Shown here: positions 8,085 through 15,525 of the stretch, in pieces
Layout of the letters: every line of letters begins with the position of its first letter
Position numbering within the stretch: the stretch's first letter is position 1
Virus record (IMG/VR): IMGVR_UViG_3300037520_001276
Location: 20,397 to 84,396 of that record
Direction: 5' to 3' (one strand)
Length of the DNA stretch: 64,000 nt
Source: a virus
Position numbers and translations under genes: made by a program
The notes under the pieces: model-generated
What the model saw: the letters and a program-made list of their open reading frames with translations, nothing else
What the model was told of the DNA's origin: nothing
The model's database searches: none

Positions 8085-8240
8085 TGTTGATGTGGGTAAC
8101 ACTACTGAAAACAAGGATGTCAGTACTCCTAATTAACAATCTGACCGCTGAAAACTGGGTGAATCGGTTTGGGTTAATTACCTCAATTCTGGGAATGAAA
8201 TAATTTAAACCCCATCTTACAAAAGGTGGGGTTTGTTGTA
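8085..8240 (+). ncRNA. Candidate small non-coding RNA, about 150 nt
   Basis: A perfect host-type promoter is followed by about 125 nt without a convincing open frame and then by a strong rho-independent terminator at 8207-8234. Inside, 8130-8137 (TAATTAAC) pairs perfectly with 8173-8180, and within that arm ACCG 8144-8147 pairs with CGGT 8165-8168, so an extended stem-loop is likely. A small GTG/CAC hairpin is possible near 8092-8102. Promoter, structured body and terminator in a genome with almost no non-coding space argue for a functional RNA, perhaps an antisense or protein-binding regulator. I do not recognise the family. It is not a tRNA. Confidence 0.6.
8207..8240 (+). terminator. Rho-independent terminator of the ncRNA
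   Basis: AAACCCCA at 8207-8214 pairs perfectly with TGGGGTTT at 8227-8234. The stem extends inward by three pairs (one G-T) to a 6-nt loop and is followed by a T-rich tail. The TATTTAT box of the next gene begins at 8239. Confidence 0.8.
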
Positions 8241-8245
8241 TTTAT
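8239..8245 (+). promoter_or_regulatory. TATTTAT late-promoter-type box (plus strand)
   Basis: TATTTAT on the plus strand 4 nt before the ATG at 8250, directly after the ncRNA terminator. A plus-strand gene carrying the motif in its own orientation supports directionality. Confidence 0.5.
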
Positions 8246-8249
8246 TAAT

Positions 8250-8732
8250 ATGAAACTATTAAATGTTTTAAAAAAATTAATAACAGAGTCAATTTTTATT
8301 GATGAATTTGAAATTGATGATCAAATAATTAAATTATTTCAGACTTACGAATCTTTAAGGGCGGTTTCAACTTCAAACAAAACAGGAAGGGTTAGTTCTG
8401 ATGAAATTATGGATTCAATGTCAGATATTTATGACGTGATTATTGATCAATCTAATATCGTTTTAAAAAATTGTGTTAAAAATTGTTCTTTACTTATACG
8501 AGATTTTAGGTTGGGCTTCGATTATCAATTGTTTATCAAAAAAGATAATGAAGATAAACTTAAAATAACAATAAACACGTCAATTAGACACCCTTTAGAC
8601 TTGAGGAATAAAAAATTTAAAACCAGAGAAATTACTATAACTTCAAATGAAAATATTAGAATAAAAGAAAATTTCAATATTAATCAATTTACTAAAATAA
8701 TAAAAGGTGATATTATTATTTATTATAATTAA
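8250..8732 (+). CDS. Predicted capsid-packaged protein (160 aa)
   Basis: I choose ATG 8250 over the in-frame GTG at 8226, because the GTG lies inside the terminator stem and the ATG is preceded by the TATTTAT box. The N-terminus MKLLNVLKKLITES is a basic amphipathic helix with I11-T-E13, the prohead-protease-type site shared with four other proteins in the window. The mature part would be about 147 residues with alternating beta strands in its second half (YQLFIKKDN, LKITINTSI, REITITSN). No enzymatic motif is seen. I infer a virion-internal protein; function unknown. Confidence 0.75.
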   Translation: MKLLNVLKKLITESIFIDEFEIDDQIIKLFQTYESLRAVSTSNKTGRVSSDEIMDSMSDIYDVIIDQSNIVLKNCVKNCSLLIRDFRLGFDYQLFIKKDNEDKLKITINTSIRHPLDLRNKKFKTREITITSNENIRIKENFNINQFTKIIKGDIIIYYN

Positions 8733-8740
8733 TTTAATTT

Positions 8741-8899
8741 ATGGAAAAGAAAGAAGCAACACAAGTTACAGGGTGTCAAACATGTAAAAAAGGTTTAAGT
8801 AAGAGTCAAATTGGTTTAATATTTTTTTCTATGTACATTTTTGCAAGTGCCATTTATGGTACTTACAAGATCATAGAAAATTTAGTTAACATGATTTAA
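8741..8899 (+). CDS. Small single-pass membrane protein with CxxC (52 aa)
   Basis: ATG 8741 to TAA 8897-8899, starting 8 nt after the stop of the preceding gene. The peptide has a charged N-terminus, C12-Q-T-C15 followed by [10 protein letters not shown], then a hydrophobic segment (about residues 24-43) that would span the membrane once. The CxxC-KKGLS pattern followed by a membrane helix is one I recall from small phage and Bacteroidota proteins of unknown function. The 3' end overlaps the convergent dnaJ gene by 18 nt. Confidence 0.65.
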   Translation: MEKKEATQVTGCQTCKKGLSKSQIGLIFFSMYIFASAIYGTYKIIENLVNMI

Positions 8900-9871
8900 A
8901 ACCATTTTTAATTTATCTTTAGATTCTTCATCTAAAGATTCTGTTTTAACTACCGACAATTTAATATAAAAATGTCCCTTCCCATTGTTTGAATCATACC
9001 CCTTGTTTGGTATCCTTAAAGGTGTGTCAGTATCTATCCTATCTGGCATATTTACAGATAATAACCCGTCAGGATGTTCAATTAACAATTTATCATCTAA
9101 AACTAATTGGAGTGGATTTAACTTCATTTTAAATATAAGATCATCTCCAACCTTTTCATAGTTTTTATCGTCAATCATATCTACTTTTATAATGAGGTCC
9201 CCTCTTTGTCTTATATTTGGGTAAAAGTCTCCCTTTCCTCTCATCCTCATAAAGTGTCCGTTGTCGGTGTTTTTAGGGATTGTAAACATAAAAATTTCAG
9301 ACTTTGTTTGTGTTGCCGTACCATTACATATTTTACATGGGTTCATTAACACAGAACCTTGCCCTTGACAAGTTGGACATTGCATTTGTATTTGTTGGCT
9401 GAACATGTTTGTACCAAATGTTTGTATAACAAATCCATTACCTTTACATGTTTCACATATTTTTTTGTTTCCTCCGGTACCATTACAAGGATCGCAAGAT
9501 AAATTACTTTGTAGTCTTATTTCTTTTTTTGCCCCGTGATATGACTCAATTGGTGTTATTTGTATTGAAACTACTTTATCAGGAGCCTTTGGTTTTTGTC
9601 TTCCTCCATTCATCATTTGTTCAAACATACTGTGAATGTCAAAACCTCCGTTTGACATACCAGCAAAAGGATTATTTTTTCTATTATCATAGTCCCTTCT
9701 TTTGTTTTCATCACCTATGTTTTCATAAGCCTCACTCACCTCTTTAAACCTTTCTTCACCATCAGGGTTTACATCCGGATGGAATTGTTTACTTAATTGT
9801 CTGTAGGCCTTTTTAATATCGTCTTGTGTTGCGTTTTCGTCAACACCTAAAATTTCATAGTAGTTCTTCAT
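8882..9871 (-). CDS. dnaJ: DnaJ-type co-chaperone (Hsp40)
   Basis: 329 aa from ATG 9871, chosen because the protein then starts with the canonical J-domain strand ([10 protein letters not shown]); the further upstream start adds a hydrophobic stretch without homology. Domains in order: J domain 1-70 with HPD ([10 protein letters not shown]), a short Gly/Phe linker, a zinc domain of four CxxCxGxG-like repeats ([32 protein letters not shown]), and a C-terminal substrate-binding region with GDL and GKG elements. It would stimulate the host DnaK ATPase and may aid capsid or tail assembly. A full-length DnaJ is uncommon in phages. Its start codon overlaps that of the divergent gene at 9870. Confidence 0.93.
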   Translation of the reverse strand: MKNYYEILGVDENATQDDIKKAYRQLSKQFHPDVNPDGEERFKEVSEAYENIGDENKRRDYDNRKNNPFAGMSNGGFDIHSMFEQMMNGGRQKPKAPDKVVSIQITPIESYHGAKKEIRLQSNLSCDPCNGTGGNKKICETCKGNGFVIQTFGTNMFSQQIQMQCPTCQGQGSVLMNPCKICNGTATQTKSEIFMFTIPKNTDNGHFMRMRGKGDFYPNIRQRGDLIIKVDMIDDKNYEKVGDDLIFKMKLNPLQLVLDDKLLIEHPDGLLSVNMPDRIDTDTPLRIPNKGYDSNNGKGHFYIKLSVVKTESLDEESKDKLKMVLNHVN

Positions 9872-10514
9872 GGATAGTAAATTTATTATCGTACTTTTTA
9901 AAAATAAAAAAAAAAGAAAAATTATCAAACGTTATACCACAGAAAAAAACGCAAAATTGTTTTTTGATGATCTAATAGAAAAGCAAAATCAAATTATTTT
10001 TCCAAAAGTTATAGAGAACGCAGAAGAGACATCTTATACGTTAGGTCTTTTAACTAACACAACAAATGTTCAAAAAAGTTTATTTATTAAAGATGATGTC
10101 GGTAGAAACATACCCGCTACTATTGAAAACAGTCCTTATGTTTTTTTAGATTTAGTTAGTTATAAACAAGAAGAAAAGATTTTTGATTGGCAAACAAAGA
10201 ATAAAATTACTTTTTTAGAGTTTATTAAAAATTACTGTAACAATACTGAATTAAAAAACATATTTACTCTTAACAATAAAATATGTGTTCAAAAAGATAC
10301 TGAGTTATACGCATTCTCATTAAAAGATAAAAATGAATCTGTTAGATTTTTAGACACTTTACAGGACTATTTCTTTTCTAATAATAGACTGGATGGTCTT
10401 TTTGTAAAAGATATATCCACAACACAAAGGAAGTGGATATATAATGTGTTAACCGAAAAAGGTTTTGATAAGAAAAGATTATATAGACTAAAAACTACTT
10501 TTTCAAAAAGGTAA
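9870..10514 (+). CDS. Hypothetical phage protein (214 aa), divergent from dnaJ
   Basis: Begins [17 protein letters not shown] with a strongly basic N-terminus, and contains a predicted alpha/beta body ending in a basic tail ([14 protein letters not shown]). No catalytic motif is recognisable. The ATG (9870-9872) shares two bases with the dnaJ ATG on the other strand (9869-9871), so neither gene has private upstream sequence. Its 3' end converges on the next minus gene with a 20-nt overlap. The frame has no competing start nearby, and the N-terminus looks like a first beta strand, so I keep this start. Function unknown. Confidence 0.7.
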   Translation: MDSKFIIVLFKNKKKRKIIKRYTTEKNAKLFFDDLIEKQNQIIFPKVIENAEETSYTLGLLTNTTNVQKSLFIKDDVGRNIPATIENSPYVFLDLVSYKQEEKIFDWQTKNKITFLEFIKNYCNNTELKNIFTLNNKICVQKDTELYAFSLKDKNESVRFLDTLQDYFFSNNRLDGLFVKDISTTQRKWIYNVLTEKGFDKKRLYRLKTTFSKR

Positions 10515-10713
10515 AATTAACGTTCCCTATTGATACTACGCACTTGTTTCTTTTTCCGTTATTTAATTCTTTAGATATTTGTTCAAATATGGTTTCTTCT
10601 AAATAACTTATAATTTCAATTGGATCATTACCTAAAAACGTGTCTTCTATGTTTTCAACAACGTTTGCAAATTTAACTAACTCATCCCTAAAGTTTTCAA
10701 TATTCTTCGCCAT
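10495..10713 (-). CDS. Hypothetical small protein (72 aa)
   Basis: Begins MAKNIENFRDELVKFANVV; helical with acidic centre and a C-terminal strand ([15 protein letters not shown]). It overlaps the next upstream minus gene by 37 nt and the convergent plus gene by 20 nt. No motif recognised; reading frame and operon position support a real gene. Confidence 0.6.
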   Translation of the reverse strand: MAKNIENFRDELVKFANVVENIEDTFLGNDPIEIISYLEETIFEQISKELNNGKRNKCVVSIGNVNFTFLKK

Positions 10714-10892
10714 AAAGTGTAGTTTTCCTCTTTGTGTATTGTATTTTGTATTTGATCTTTTTTGAACTTCATTAGTTCTTCAGAAAACTTTAATTTATCT
10801 TTTTCTAATAATACTTTGTTTAAATCTTTTTCCTCTACAAATTTACTTAGTTCTTTCTGTATTTTCGATATTGGTCTCCTCTGGCTCATCAT
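10677..10892 (-). CDS. Hypothetical small charged helical protein (71 aa)
   Basis: Begins MMSQRRPISKIQKELSKF; almost entirely charged helix (KLKFSEELMKFKKDQIQ) with a C-terminal WRRILKTLG. Overlaps the genes on both sides in the same operon (37 nt downstream, 50 nt upstream). The double ATG leaves a one-codon uncertainty in the start. Function unknown. Confidence 0.55.
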   Translation of the reverse strand: MMSQRRPISKIQKELSKFVEEKDLNKVLLEKDKLKFSEELMKFKKDQIQNTIHKEENYTLWRRILKTLGMS

Positions 10893-11271
10893 TTTGCAAA
10901 ATTTTAGTTAATTCTTCAATGTCGAACTTTAAACTTTTTAGATTTTCTAATTTTTCACTTTCAAAAATACTTTTTAACTCTTGTACTTTTGATTTAAACA
11001 ATCTTTCTTTTTCTTCTCTTTCTATGTTTGTTTTAATAAAACTATCCATAGTTTGTTCCAAAATATCAATAAGAGTTTTGTTATTTTCACATACAAAAGA
11101 AGTAACAACCCCATTATCTGTTTCTGTTTGTAAAACTTCAATACCTTCTGGGAATTTTTTTAAAGACATCCACGTAGTCGGGAATTTCATATCGAAACTT
11201 ATAAAGTTTTTCAAAACTCTTACAGATGTCAAATACTTCGATACTTTTGTTATAAATTGGCTAAAAATCAT
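10843..11271 (-). CDS. Conserved phage protein with C-terminal coiled coil (142 aa)
   Basis: N-terminal half (MIFSQFITKVSKYLTSVRVLKNF, written here only as its first residues) leads into a compact region with FDMKFPTTWMSLKKFPEG. This looks conserved among phages of this type. The second half (about residues 75-125) is a long charged coiled coil, followed by an acidic tail. The N-terminal amphipathic helix lacks the (I/L)-x-E site, so I do not include it with the packaged set. First gene of a small operon behind an integral membrane protein. Function unknown. Confidence 0.65.
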   Translation of the reverse strand: MIFSQFITKVSKYLTSVRVLKNFISFDMKFPTTWMSLKKFPEGIEVLQTETDNGVVTSFVCENNKTLIDILEQTMDSFIKTNIEREEKERLFKSKVQELKSIFESEKLENLKSLKFDIEELTKILQNDEPEETNIENTERTK

Positions 11272-11275
11272 TTTC

Positions 11276-11464
11276 TTATAAAAATATTAAATAAGTTATA
11301 ATATAAGATACAAAAGATGCAATAACGATTAATTGTCTATCTGTATATTCTATTGTTTTTGGTGGGTTTGAAAATGTAGCCATTAAAAAATTTGAGCAAA
11401 ATTTAAAAAACCCTAAAAGTGAAAAAATAAATAAAAATGTTTTTATTTGAAAAAGTAATTCCAT
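11276..11464 (-). CDS. Small integral membrane protein (62 aa)
   Basis: Two hydrophobic segments (about residues 8-28 and 46-62) separated by a short polar loop (SNPPKTIEYTDRQ). That is enough for two membrane passes with both ends on the same side. No signal-peptide cleavage site is evident. Adjacent to the histone-like gene (1 nt gap). Holins have this general size and topology, but nothing specific supports that function. Confidence 0.55.
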   Translation of the reverse strand: MELLFQIKTFLFIFSLLGFFKFCSNFLMATFSNPPKTIEYTDRQLIVIASFVSYIITYLIFL

Positions 11465-11465
11465 A

Positions 11466-11645
11466 TTATTTTTCTGTCTTGTTATGTGCTAAAATTTCTT
11501 TTCTCAAAACTTGCATAAGTTCTTTTAGTTCTTGAGCAGCCTTTCTTGCTCTGGTACCCGCAGAACTATTATTTTTAGTGTAAAATTTTGTAGTTTCAGC
11601 ATTTAATGTTTCAACCAATGATTTAATTTGTTCTAATGTTTCCAT
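11466..11645 (-). CDS. Histone H1-like protein (59 aa)
   Basis: The frame runs from ATG 11645 to TAA 11466-11468. The peptide begins METLEQIKSLVETL and contains NNSSAGTRARKAAQELKEL followed by MQVLRKE. The G-x-R-A-R-K-x-x-x-E-L-x-x-L core is the signature I know from the histone H1-like (Hc1-like) proteins that are ubiquitous in Bacteroidota. These are small basic helical proteins thought to bind DNA. Its presence in a phage supports a Bacteroidota host and suggests a role in DNA condensation or nucleoid takeover; the role is inferred. No TATTTAT box is seen. Confidence 0.7.
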   Translation of the reverse strand: METLEQIKSLVETLNAETTKFYTKNNSSAGTRARKAAQELKELMQVLRKEILAHNKTEK

Positions 11646-11712
11646 TTTTTAATTATTCTAAATTGTTTATTTTTTAAAAAAGGTAATTTTTATTTTTTTA
11701 TTGTAAATAAAA

Positions 11713-12201
11713 TTAATTAACTTTAATTGACCTTTCTAATAGTTTATATAGTTCTGTGAATATTTCAATATCGGATTTTGTTTTCTTTTGTCCCCTGTCA
11801 AAAAGATTTGTAAAAAAATCATCTATTGCTGATTTAAAATTTTTATCGTTTTGAGCATAACAAATTTCAAAGAAAAATCCTTCAAAAAAAGAAAGATCCT
11901 CTTCATTCAAATTAAACTTAATGTTTTCTTTTTTGAAGTTTTCTAACGTTTTATTTAAACACCATTTTAAGTGATCTTTTTTTTGTTTTTCTGTCATCCC
12001 TACTTTGGTTACCGTTTCCTCAAAATCATCACCAAGATATGTGTCTTTAACTAAATTTAAAAACGATAAACAAAAATCTCTAAAAAGTTCAGTAAGTTCG
12101 GGAATGATATTATTGGCTAAATACCAAGCGGTAATATCGTCTTGGTCCATTGGTTTTGCTAACCAATCAAAAAAACGACCCATATTATTATCAATCATCA
12201 T
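11713..12201 (-). CDS. Hypothetical helical phage protein (162 aa)
   Basis: Begins MMIDNNMGRFFDWLAKPMDQ; three nearby Met codons leave the exact start open (12201, 12198 or 12183). The protein is acidic, rich in aromatic residues and helical (LSFFEGFFFEICYAQND). No catalytic pattern or membrane segment. 39 nt separate it from the zinc-ribbon protein gene. Function unknown. Confidence 0.6.
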   Translation of the reverse strand: MMIDNNMGRFFDWLAKPMDQDDITAWYLANNIIPELTELFRDFCLSFLNLVKDTYLGDDFEETVTKVGMTEKQKKDHLKWCLNKTLENFKKENIKFNLNEEDLSFFEGFFFEICYAQNDKNFKSAIDDFFTNLFDRGQKKTKSDIEIFTELYKLLERSIKVN

Positions 12202-12240
12202 GTATCAATAATAATATGGGTTTATCCAAAATAAAAGGTT

Positions 12241-13413
12241 TTATTGTGTTTTTTTTCCGTATGAAATAAGATTTTTAATTTTTTGAATATCTTCTAATAT
12301 TACTTTTTCTTCTTTAGACTCTAATTTCATCATAATTTTAGATGCTTTATCTGTGTTTTCACCAGCCTCATCGTTTACCGGTTGTACTGATTTATTATAC
12401 GCCTTTCTTTTCAGTTTAGCAAGTAAATTATCTTTTCTTATTTTGTTTCTTTCTTTATTAACAGGTGTTTCTACTGAATTGGCCCATTCAGGGTTATTAC
12501 CTGTTCTTGAAGATCCTACAAGTAAATCGTCCATCCATTCTTCATTTGGTTTAATTCCGTCATTAAAATCTAAGTTTTCTAACCCAGCCGCTGTAAAATT
12601 TTTCACATAATCATCAACAGCGTCAGATGGTATATACGCCTTTTTAGACATTTTAGCTAACTCACCATTTCCTTTAGGGAAGTGTTTAGCATCCATTTCA
12701 TAATCACCCTTAGAACCACCTTTTAAGTAGTCTTTCATTTTTTTAACAACACTATTAATGTAATCATCATTTTCTTTTTTAGATCTTGATTGTGCACTTT
12801 TAGTTACGTTATTAACTTTAGTCTTTTTATTTTTCTTTTTCTTTTCCTCTAAAACAATATTTTCAATAATATTAATAACTTCATTTTCTTTAAAATAGAA
12901 TGTCTCATTTGTTGATTCGTCAAGAGTTATTTTATATGTTATACTTTCCTTTCTAAGAAGTTTAAAATCTTCCGAATCAATTTTATTATTTTTGTTTTTA
13001 TCTATGGCTCTCTGTCTGCCATATAACTTTTCTTTAACTTCTGATTTTTTAGATCTTAATTTTGCAAAATCGTTTGCCCCTATTTTATTATATGGTTTTG
13101 CTTGTTTTGCAATATGTTGTTGTCCTTTAGAAAGTGTTTTAGACTCTTTAAATTCACCTTCCATATATCCACATTCAGAACATTCTCCTTCAACCATATT
13201 ACCGCTACCACATTCTGAACACATTCCTCTACTTTCTTCCATGTATCCACACTCTTTGCACTCACCTTCATACATATTTCCACTTCCACACTCTGAGCAT
13301 AATTCTTTTTTCATATTTTTATCTTCAAAAATTTTATTTCCTAGTGAATGAATTCTTTTTTTTATTTCTTCCGAAATAACTTTATCAACTATTTTTAAAC
13401 TATCACTTCTCAT
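12241..13413 (-). CDS. Predicted capsid-packaged zinc-ribbon/EF-hand protein
   Basis: 390 aa. N-terminal helix MRSDSLKIVDKVISEE has I13-S-E15, a prohead-protease-type site. Residues 39-81 carry four CxxC pairs (C39/C42, C52/C55, C65/C68, C78/C81) in a tandem repeat of CSECGSGNM...GEC.ECGYME, which would bind two zinc ions. Residues 138-149 fit an EF-hand/dockerin calcium loop (DKNKNNKIDSED). A second L-x-E site (VLEE at 187-190) precedes a poly-lysine stretch, so processing may release several fragments. The C-terminal half (PKGNGELAKMSKKAYIPSDA and onward) looks conserved. A TATTTAT box lies 5 nt before the ATG. Function inside the virion or the new host is unknown. Confidence 0.8.
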   Translation of the reverse strand: MRSDSLKIVDKVISEEIKKRIHSLGNKIFEDKNMKKELCSECGSGNMYEGECKECGYMEESRGMCSECGSGNMVEGECSECGYMEGEFKESKTLSKGQQHIAKQAKPYNKIGANDFAKLRSKKSEVKEKLYGRQRAIDKNKNNKIDSEDFKLLRKESITYKITLDESTNETFYFKENEVINIIENIVLEEKKKKNKKTKVNNVTKSAQSRSKKENDDYINSVVKKMKDYLKGGSKGDYEMDAKHFPKGNGELAKMSKKAYIPSDAVDDYVKNFTAAGLENLDFNDGIKPNEEWMDDLLVGSSRTGNNPEWANSVETPVNKERNKIRKDNLLAKLKRKAYNKSVQPVNDEAGENTDKASKIMMKLESKEEKVILEDIQKIKNLISYGKKTQ

Positions 13414-13418
13414 AATTA

Positions 13419-13425
13419 ATAAATA
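13419..13425 (-). promoter_or_regulatory. TATTTAT late-promoter-type box
   Basis: Heptamer in gene orientation exactly 5 nt before the ATG at 13413, in the 31-nt gap behind the next gene. Confidence 0.5.
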
Positions 13426-13444
13426 TCTCGATAGTCATAAAGTT

Positions 13445-13939
13445 TTATTTAATTGATTTTAAAATTATCTTTTTGATTTCTTCTTCACTTAATCCTGTTC
13501 TTAGTGACACATTTTCAATCGCTTCACTAAGTGGTGATTTTTTTATTTTTCTCGGTTTAACTTCTCTTACAGGTTTATCTTTACTATCCCCCTGACTACA
13601 ATATGGAAAAGTTTTACATTTTTTATTAAACGAAACAAAAGAACCGCCAGGTATTTGTGTTCTTTTATATGATCTACCGGAACCTATTGGGTGATTACCT
13701 CGCATATTAACGTCTTCAAACCCTGGCGCATCATAAGCACCAACAGAAGATGATGAGGTCGCTTCTTTAAATTCGCCCTCCATTCTTTTGTATTCTTCCT
13801 TTGCCTCCTCATCATTAGAAAACATAGAAAAAGCCGGACCTTCAAAACCACCAGCAGAACCTGCACCTGTAGCCTCTTTAGGTTCATCTTTAACTTTTTT
13901 TAAAGACTTTTTTATTAACTCATTTAATAATTTATCCAT
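13445..13939 (-). CDS. Gly/Ser-rich phage protein, possible virion component (164 aa)
   Basis: Begins MDKLLNELIKKSLKKVKDEP, a basic amphipathic helix similar in style to the packaged proteins but without a clean (I/L)-x-E site close by. The middle has two related segments (KEATGAGSAGGFEGPAF and KEATSSSSVGAYDAPGF), a short duplication, then TQIPGGSFV and a Cys pair (KCKTFPYCSQGD). The C-terminus is a helix (LSEEEIKKIILKSIK). It overlaps the next gene by 1 nt (TAATG). Probably expressed late with the operon starting at 17255; possibly a prohead-core or internal protein. Not assigned to a known family. Confidence 0.65.
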   Translation of the reverse strand: MDKLLNELIKKSLKKVKDEPKEATGAGSAGGFEGPAFSMFSNDEEAKEEYKRMEGEFKEATSSSSVGAYDAPGFEDVNMRGNHPIGSGRSYKRTQIPGGSFVSFNKKCKTFPYCSQGDSKDKPVREVKPRKIKKSPLSEAIENVSLRTGLSEEEIKKIILKSIK

Positions 13940-14187
13940 TACTTCTTATTTTTTAAACTTCCTTGCCATGTGTTCTTTTTTGTCCACATTGTGTAATAAA
14001 ACTCGGCCATCATATTGGTAAATATTTCATTAAAATCAGGTCTTAGTGATCCGTTTTTTAATTCTTTGCCCATTTTTTTAATTAATGTATCCTCAAATTT
14101 TTTAACTGTAGGTTCTCCAAGAAAATCTTTTATCTCTTTTCTAACTAACGTTTCTAATTCTTTTTTTTCTTGTGGTGAAAGTGCCAT
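13939..14187 (-). CDS. Hypothetical small protein (82 aa)
   Basis: Begins MALSPQEKKELETLVRKEIKDF; helical, charged, with a conserved-looking aromatic segment (FYYTMWTKKNTWQG) near the end. It shares single-base TAATG overlaps with both neighbours, showing tight translational coupling. No motif recognised. Operon position among coiled-coil membrane proteins suggests a late function. Confidence 0.65.
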   Translation of the reverse strand: MALSPQEKKELETLVRKEIKDFLGEPTVKKFEDTLIKKMGKELKNGSLRPDFNEIFTNMMAEFYYTMWTKKNTWQGSLKNKK

Positions 14188-14600
14188 TATTTAAATAATT
14201 GAATATAAACGAAGGAAGCCATTAAAACTCCGGAAGCAATTTCAACAATATTTGATTTTATTCCTGACCATTTTAATTTACCTCTTAGGTCCTTATTATC
14301 TTGTTCTACAAGTTTGTATTTTTCTTCAACACCAGCAACTATTAGTTGATTATTAACGTCTTTCTGCTCTAATTTTGATATAACTGAATCCTGCTTAACT
14401 ATCTTTTTTTGTAATTCAATTATTTCAAAATCAGTTAATTTTTTTAACTCTCTTAATTTATCTAACTCATTTAAGTCAGTTTCTATTTGTCTACCCACTT
14501 CAGTAGGAAAACATATTTGTGTGGTGTCTTTTTTAACTTCTTTTTGTGAATATGAGTATGTCGATACTATCACAAAAAATAAAACTAATATTTTTTTCAT
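14187..14600 (-). CDS. Exported coiled-coil protein with C-terminal hydrophobic segment; spanin-like candidate
   Basis: 137 aa. Residues 1-19 are a Sec signal peptide (MKKILVLFFVIVSTYSYSQ) with a signal-peptidase-I-type end and no lipobox Cys. Residues about 35-105 are a charged coiled coil; residues about 118-136 are hydrophobic (EIASGVLMASFVYIQLF). Topology fits a periplasmic coiled coil anchored at its C-terminus. With the neighbouring N-anchored coiled-coil protein it could form a spanin-like pair that acts on the outer membrane during lysis. That is an inference from architecture only. Confidence 0.65.
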   Translation of the reverse strand: MKKILVLFFVIVSTYSYSQKEVKKDTTQICFPTEVGRQIETDLNELDKLRELKKLTDFEIIELQKKIVKQDSVISKLEQKDVNNQLIVAGVEEKYKLVEQDNKDLRGKLKWSGIKSNIVEIASGVLMASFVYIQLFK

Positions 14601-14602
14601 AT

Positions 14603-14956
14603 TTAAAACTTATATCTTTTTCTCAATGAGCTATCAATTTGTTTATTAGTCCAACCCGGTATTTCTTTGGCCTTTTCATCATAATAGTTGTTTATTACTG
14701 TTTTTTGTGCTCTTATATTTTCAATGGTCTCATCAATTTTTTCTATGTCTTTTTTATAAACTGATATCGAGTCATCTAAATCTTTTTGTTTTTGTTTAAG
14801 GTCATTAATTTTAGTATCTAACTGTTGTAATTTGTATTTCAACAACTCACTCTTGTCAGGTGCCGGAGTTAAAACTTTAACCAATAAAAAGACAACAACA
14901 CCAATTAATAGTGTTAATAATATTTCTTTAAAATATTTTTTTATAAAATTTTTCAT
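14603..14956 (-). CDS. N-anchored coiled-coil membrane protein; Rz/i-spanin-like candidate
   Basis: 117 aa. A short basic N-terminus is followed by one membrane segment (ILLTLLIGVVVFLLVKVL, about residues 11-29), then a periplasmic coiled coil (about 34-90) and a short C-terminal motif (IPGWTNKQIDSSLRKRYKF). This is the classic architecture of an inner-membrane spanin. It lies 2 nt upstream of the exported coiled-coil gene and follows the gene at 14956 with a 1-nt overlap. Alternative: a structural membrane protein unrelated to lysis. Confidence 0.65.
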   Translation of the reverse strand: MKNFIKKYFKEILLTLLIGVVVFLLVKVLTPAPDKSELLKYKLQQLDTKINDLKQKQKDLDDSISVYKKDIEKIDETIENIRAQKTVINNYYDEKAKEIPGWTNKQIDSSLRKRYKF

Positions 14957-15525
14957 TACTTTTCTTCTTCTTTTTTAAATTCAGTTTTTCTTCTATTAGA
15001 TAAAATTTTAGCCCACTTAGATTTGAACTTATTATAGTAACCTGTTAATTTATTTATTAGTTCTGTAAGTTTTTCGTCTAATTTAATCATATCTCCGTTG
15101 ATATATACTCCGTTGTTTTCTCCAATAGAGAAGAAGAATTCCAAATCAAAATCAATGACTTTACCGCTCCATTGTACTTCGTTTGGGTACATGTTTAAAA
15201 CACCAAAATCAGACAAATCTGATACTTCAGAAACAAACTCATCCATAGTTTCTTGATAAGCGGTTTTTTCATCTGTAGTTAATTCAACGTCTTTTTTTTC
15301 TTTACCATGTAATGTTAAAAGACCTCCTGATATTCTATAAGACTTACTTTTATCTCTTTTCTCTACTTCAGGTTTTTCATCTTGTACATCAGCAGTTTCA
15401 TACCCTTGCTCATCATCTTCAATGTTATCTTCTATACTTTTTGCTAAATTTATTCTTGATGCCTGTTCTTGTAGCATTCTCGATCTTTTTAACAAATTTT
15501 TAATTTCGTCGTACTGATTACTCAT
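14956..15525 (-). CDS. Conserved phage protein with N-terminal helix and beta-rich domain (189 aa)
   Basis: Begins MSNQYDEIKNLLKRSRML. Residues 1-35 form an amphipathic helix, about 36-60 are acidic and low complexity, and about 85-175 form a mixed domain (LTTDEKTAYQETMDEF, VQWSGKVIDFDLEFFFS, IKLDEKLTELINKL). I read this as a conserved protein of Bacteroidota-type phages, possibly linked to the virion, without known activity. It overlaps the amidase-fold gene by 8 nt. Confidence 0.65.
   Translation of the reverse strand: MSNQYDEIKNLLKRSRMLQEQASRINLAKSIEDNIEDDEQGYETADVQDEKPEVEKRDKSKSYRISGGLLTLHGKEKKDVELTTDEKTAYQETMDEFVSEVSDLSDFGVLNMYPNEVQWSGKVIDFDLEFFFSIGENNGVYINGDMIKLDEKLTELINKLTGYYNKFKSKWAKILSNRRKTEFKKEEEK

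Noticed and set aside
8081-8126. Hammerhead-ribozyme-like order (CTG..TGATG, short hairpin, GAAA, GTC) between GTACTG and CAGTAC arms
   Set aside because: The core CUGAUGA is not matched (U instead of A at a key position), the outer arm overlaps the -7 promoter box and would not be in the RNA, and stem III would have only two pairs.
8226-8249. GTG start at 8226 for the gene at 8250
   Set aside because: The GTG lies in the terminator stem, and the added residues carry no similarity to the packaging leader; ATG 8250 fits all context.
9872-9928. Upstream start (9928) giving DnaJ a hydrophobic signal-like N-terminus
   Set aside because: DnaJ is cytoplasmic and the canonical J domain begins at the Met encoded at 9871; the upstream stretch is the antisense of the divergent gene.
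10843-11271. Sixth packaged protein (amphipathic N-terminal helix)
   Set aside because: The helix lacks an (I/L)-x-E site within the first 25 residues and there is no TATTTAT box upstream.
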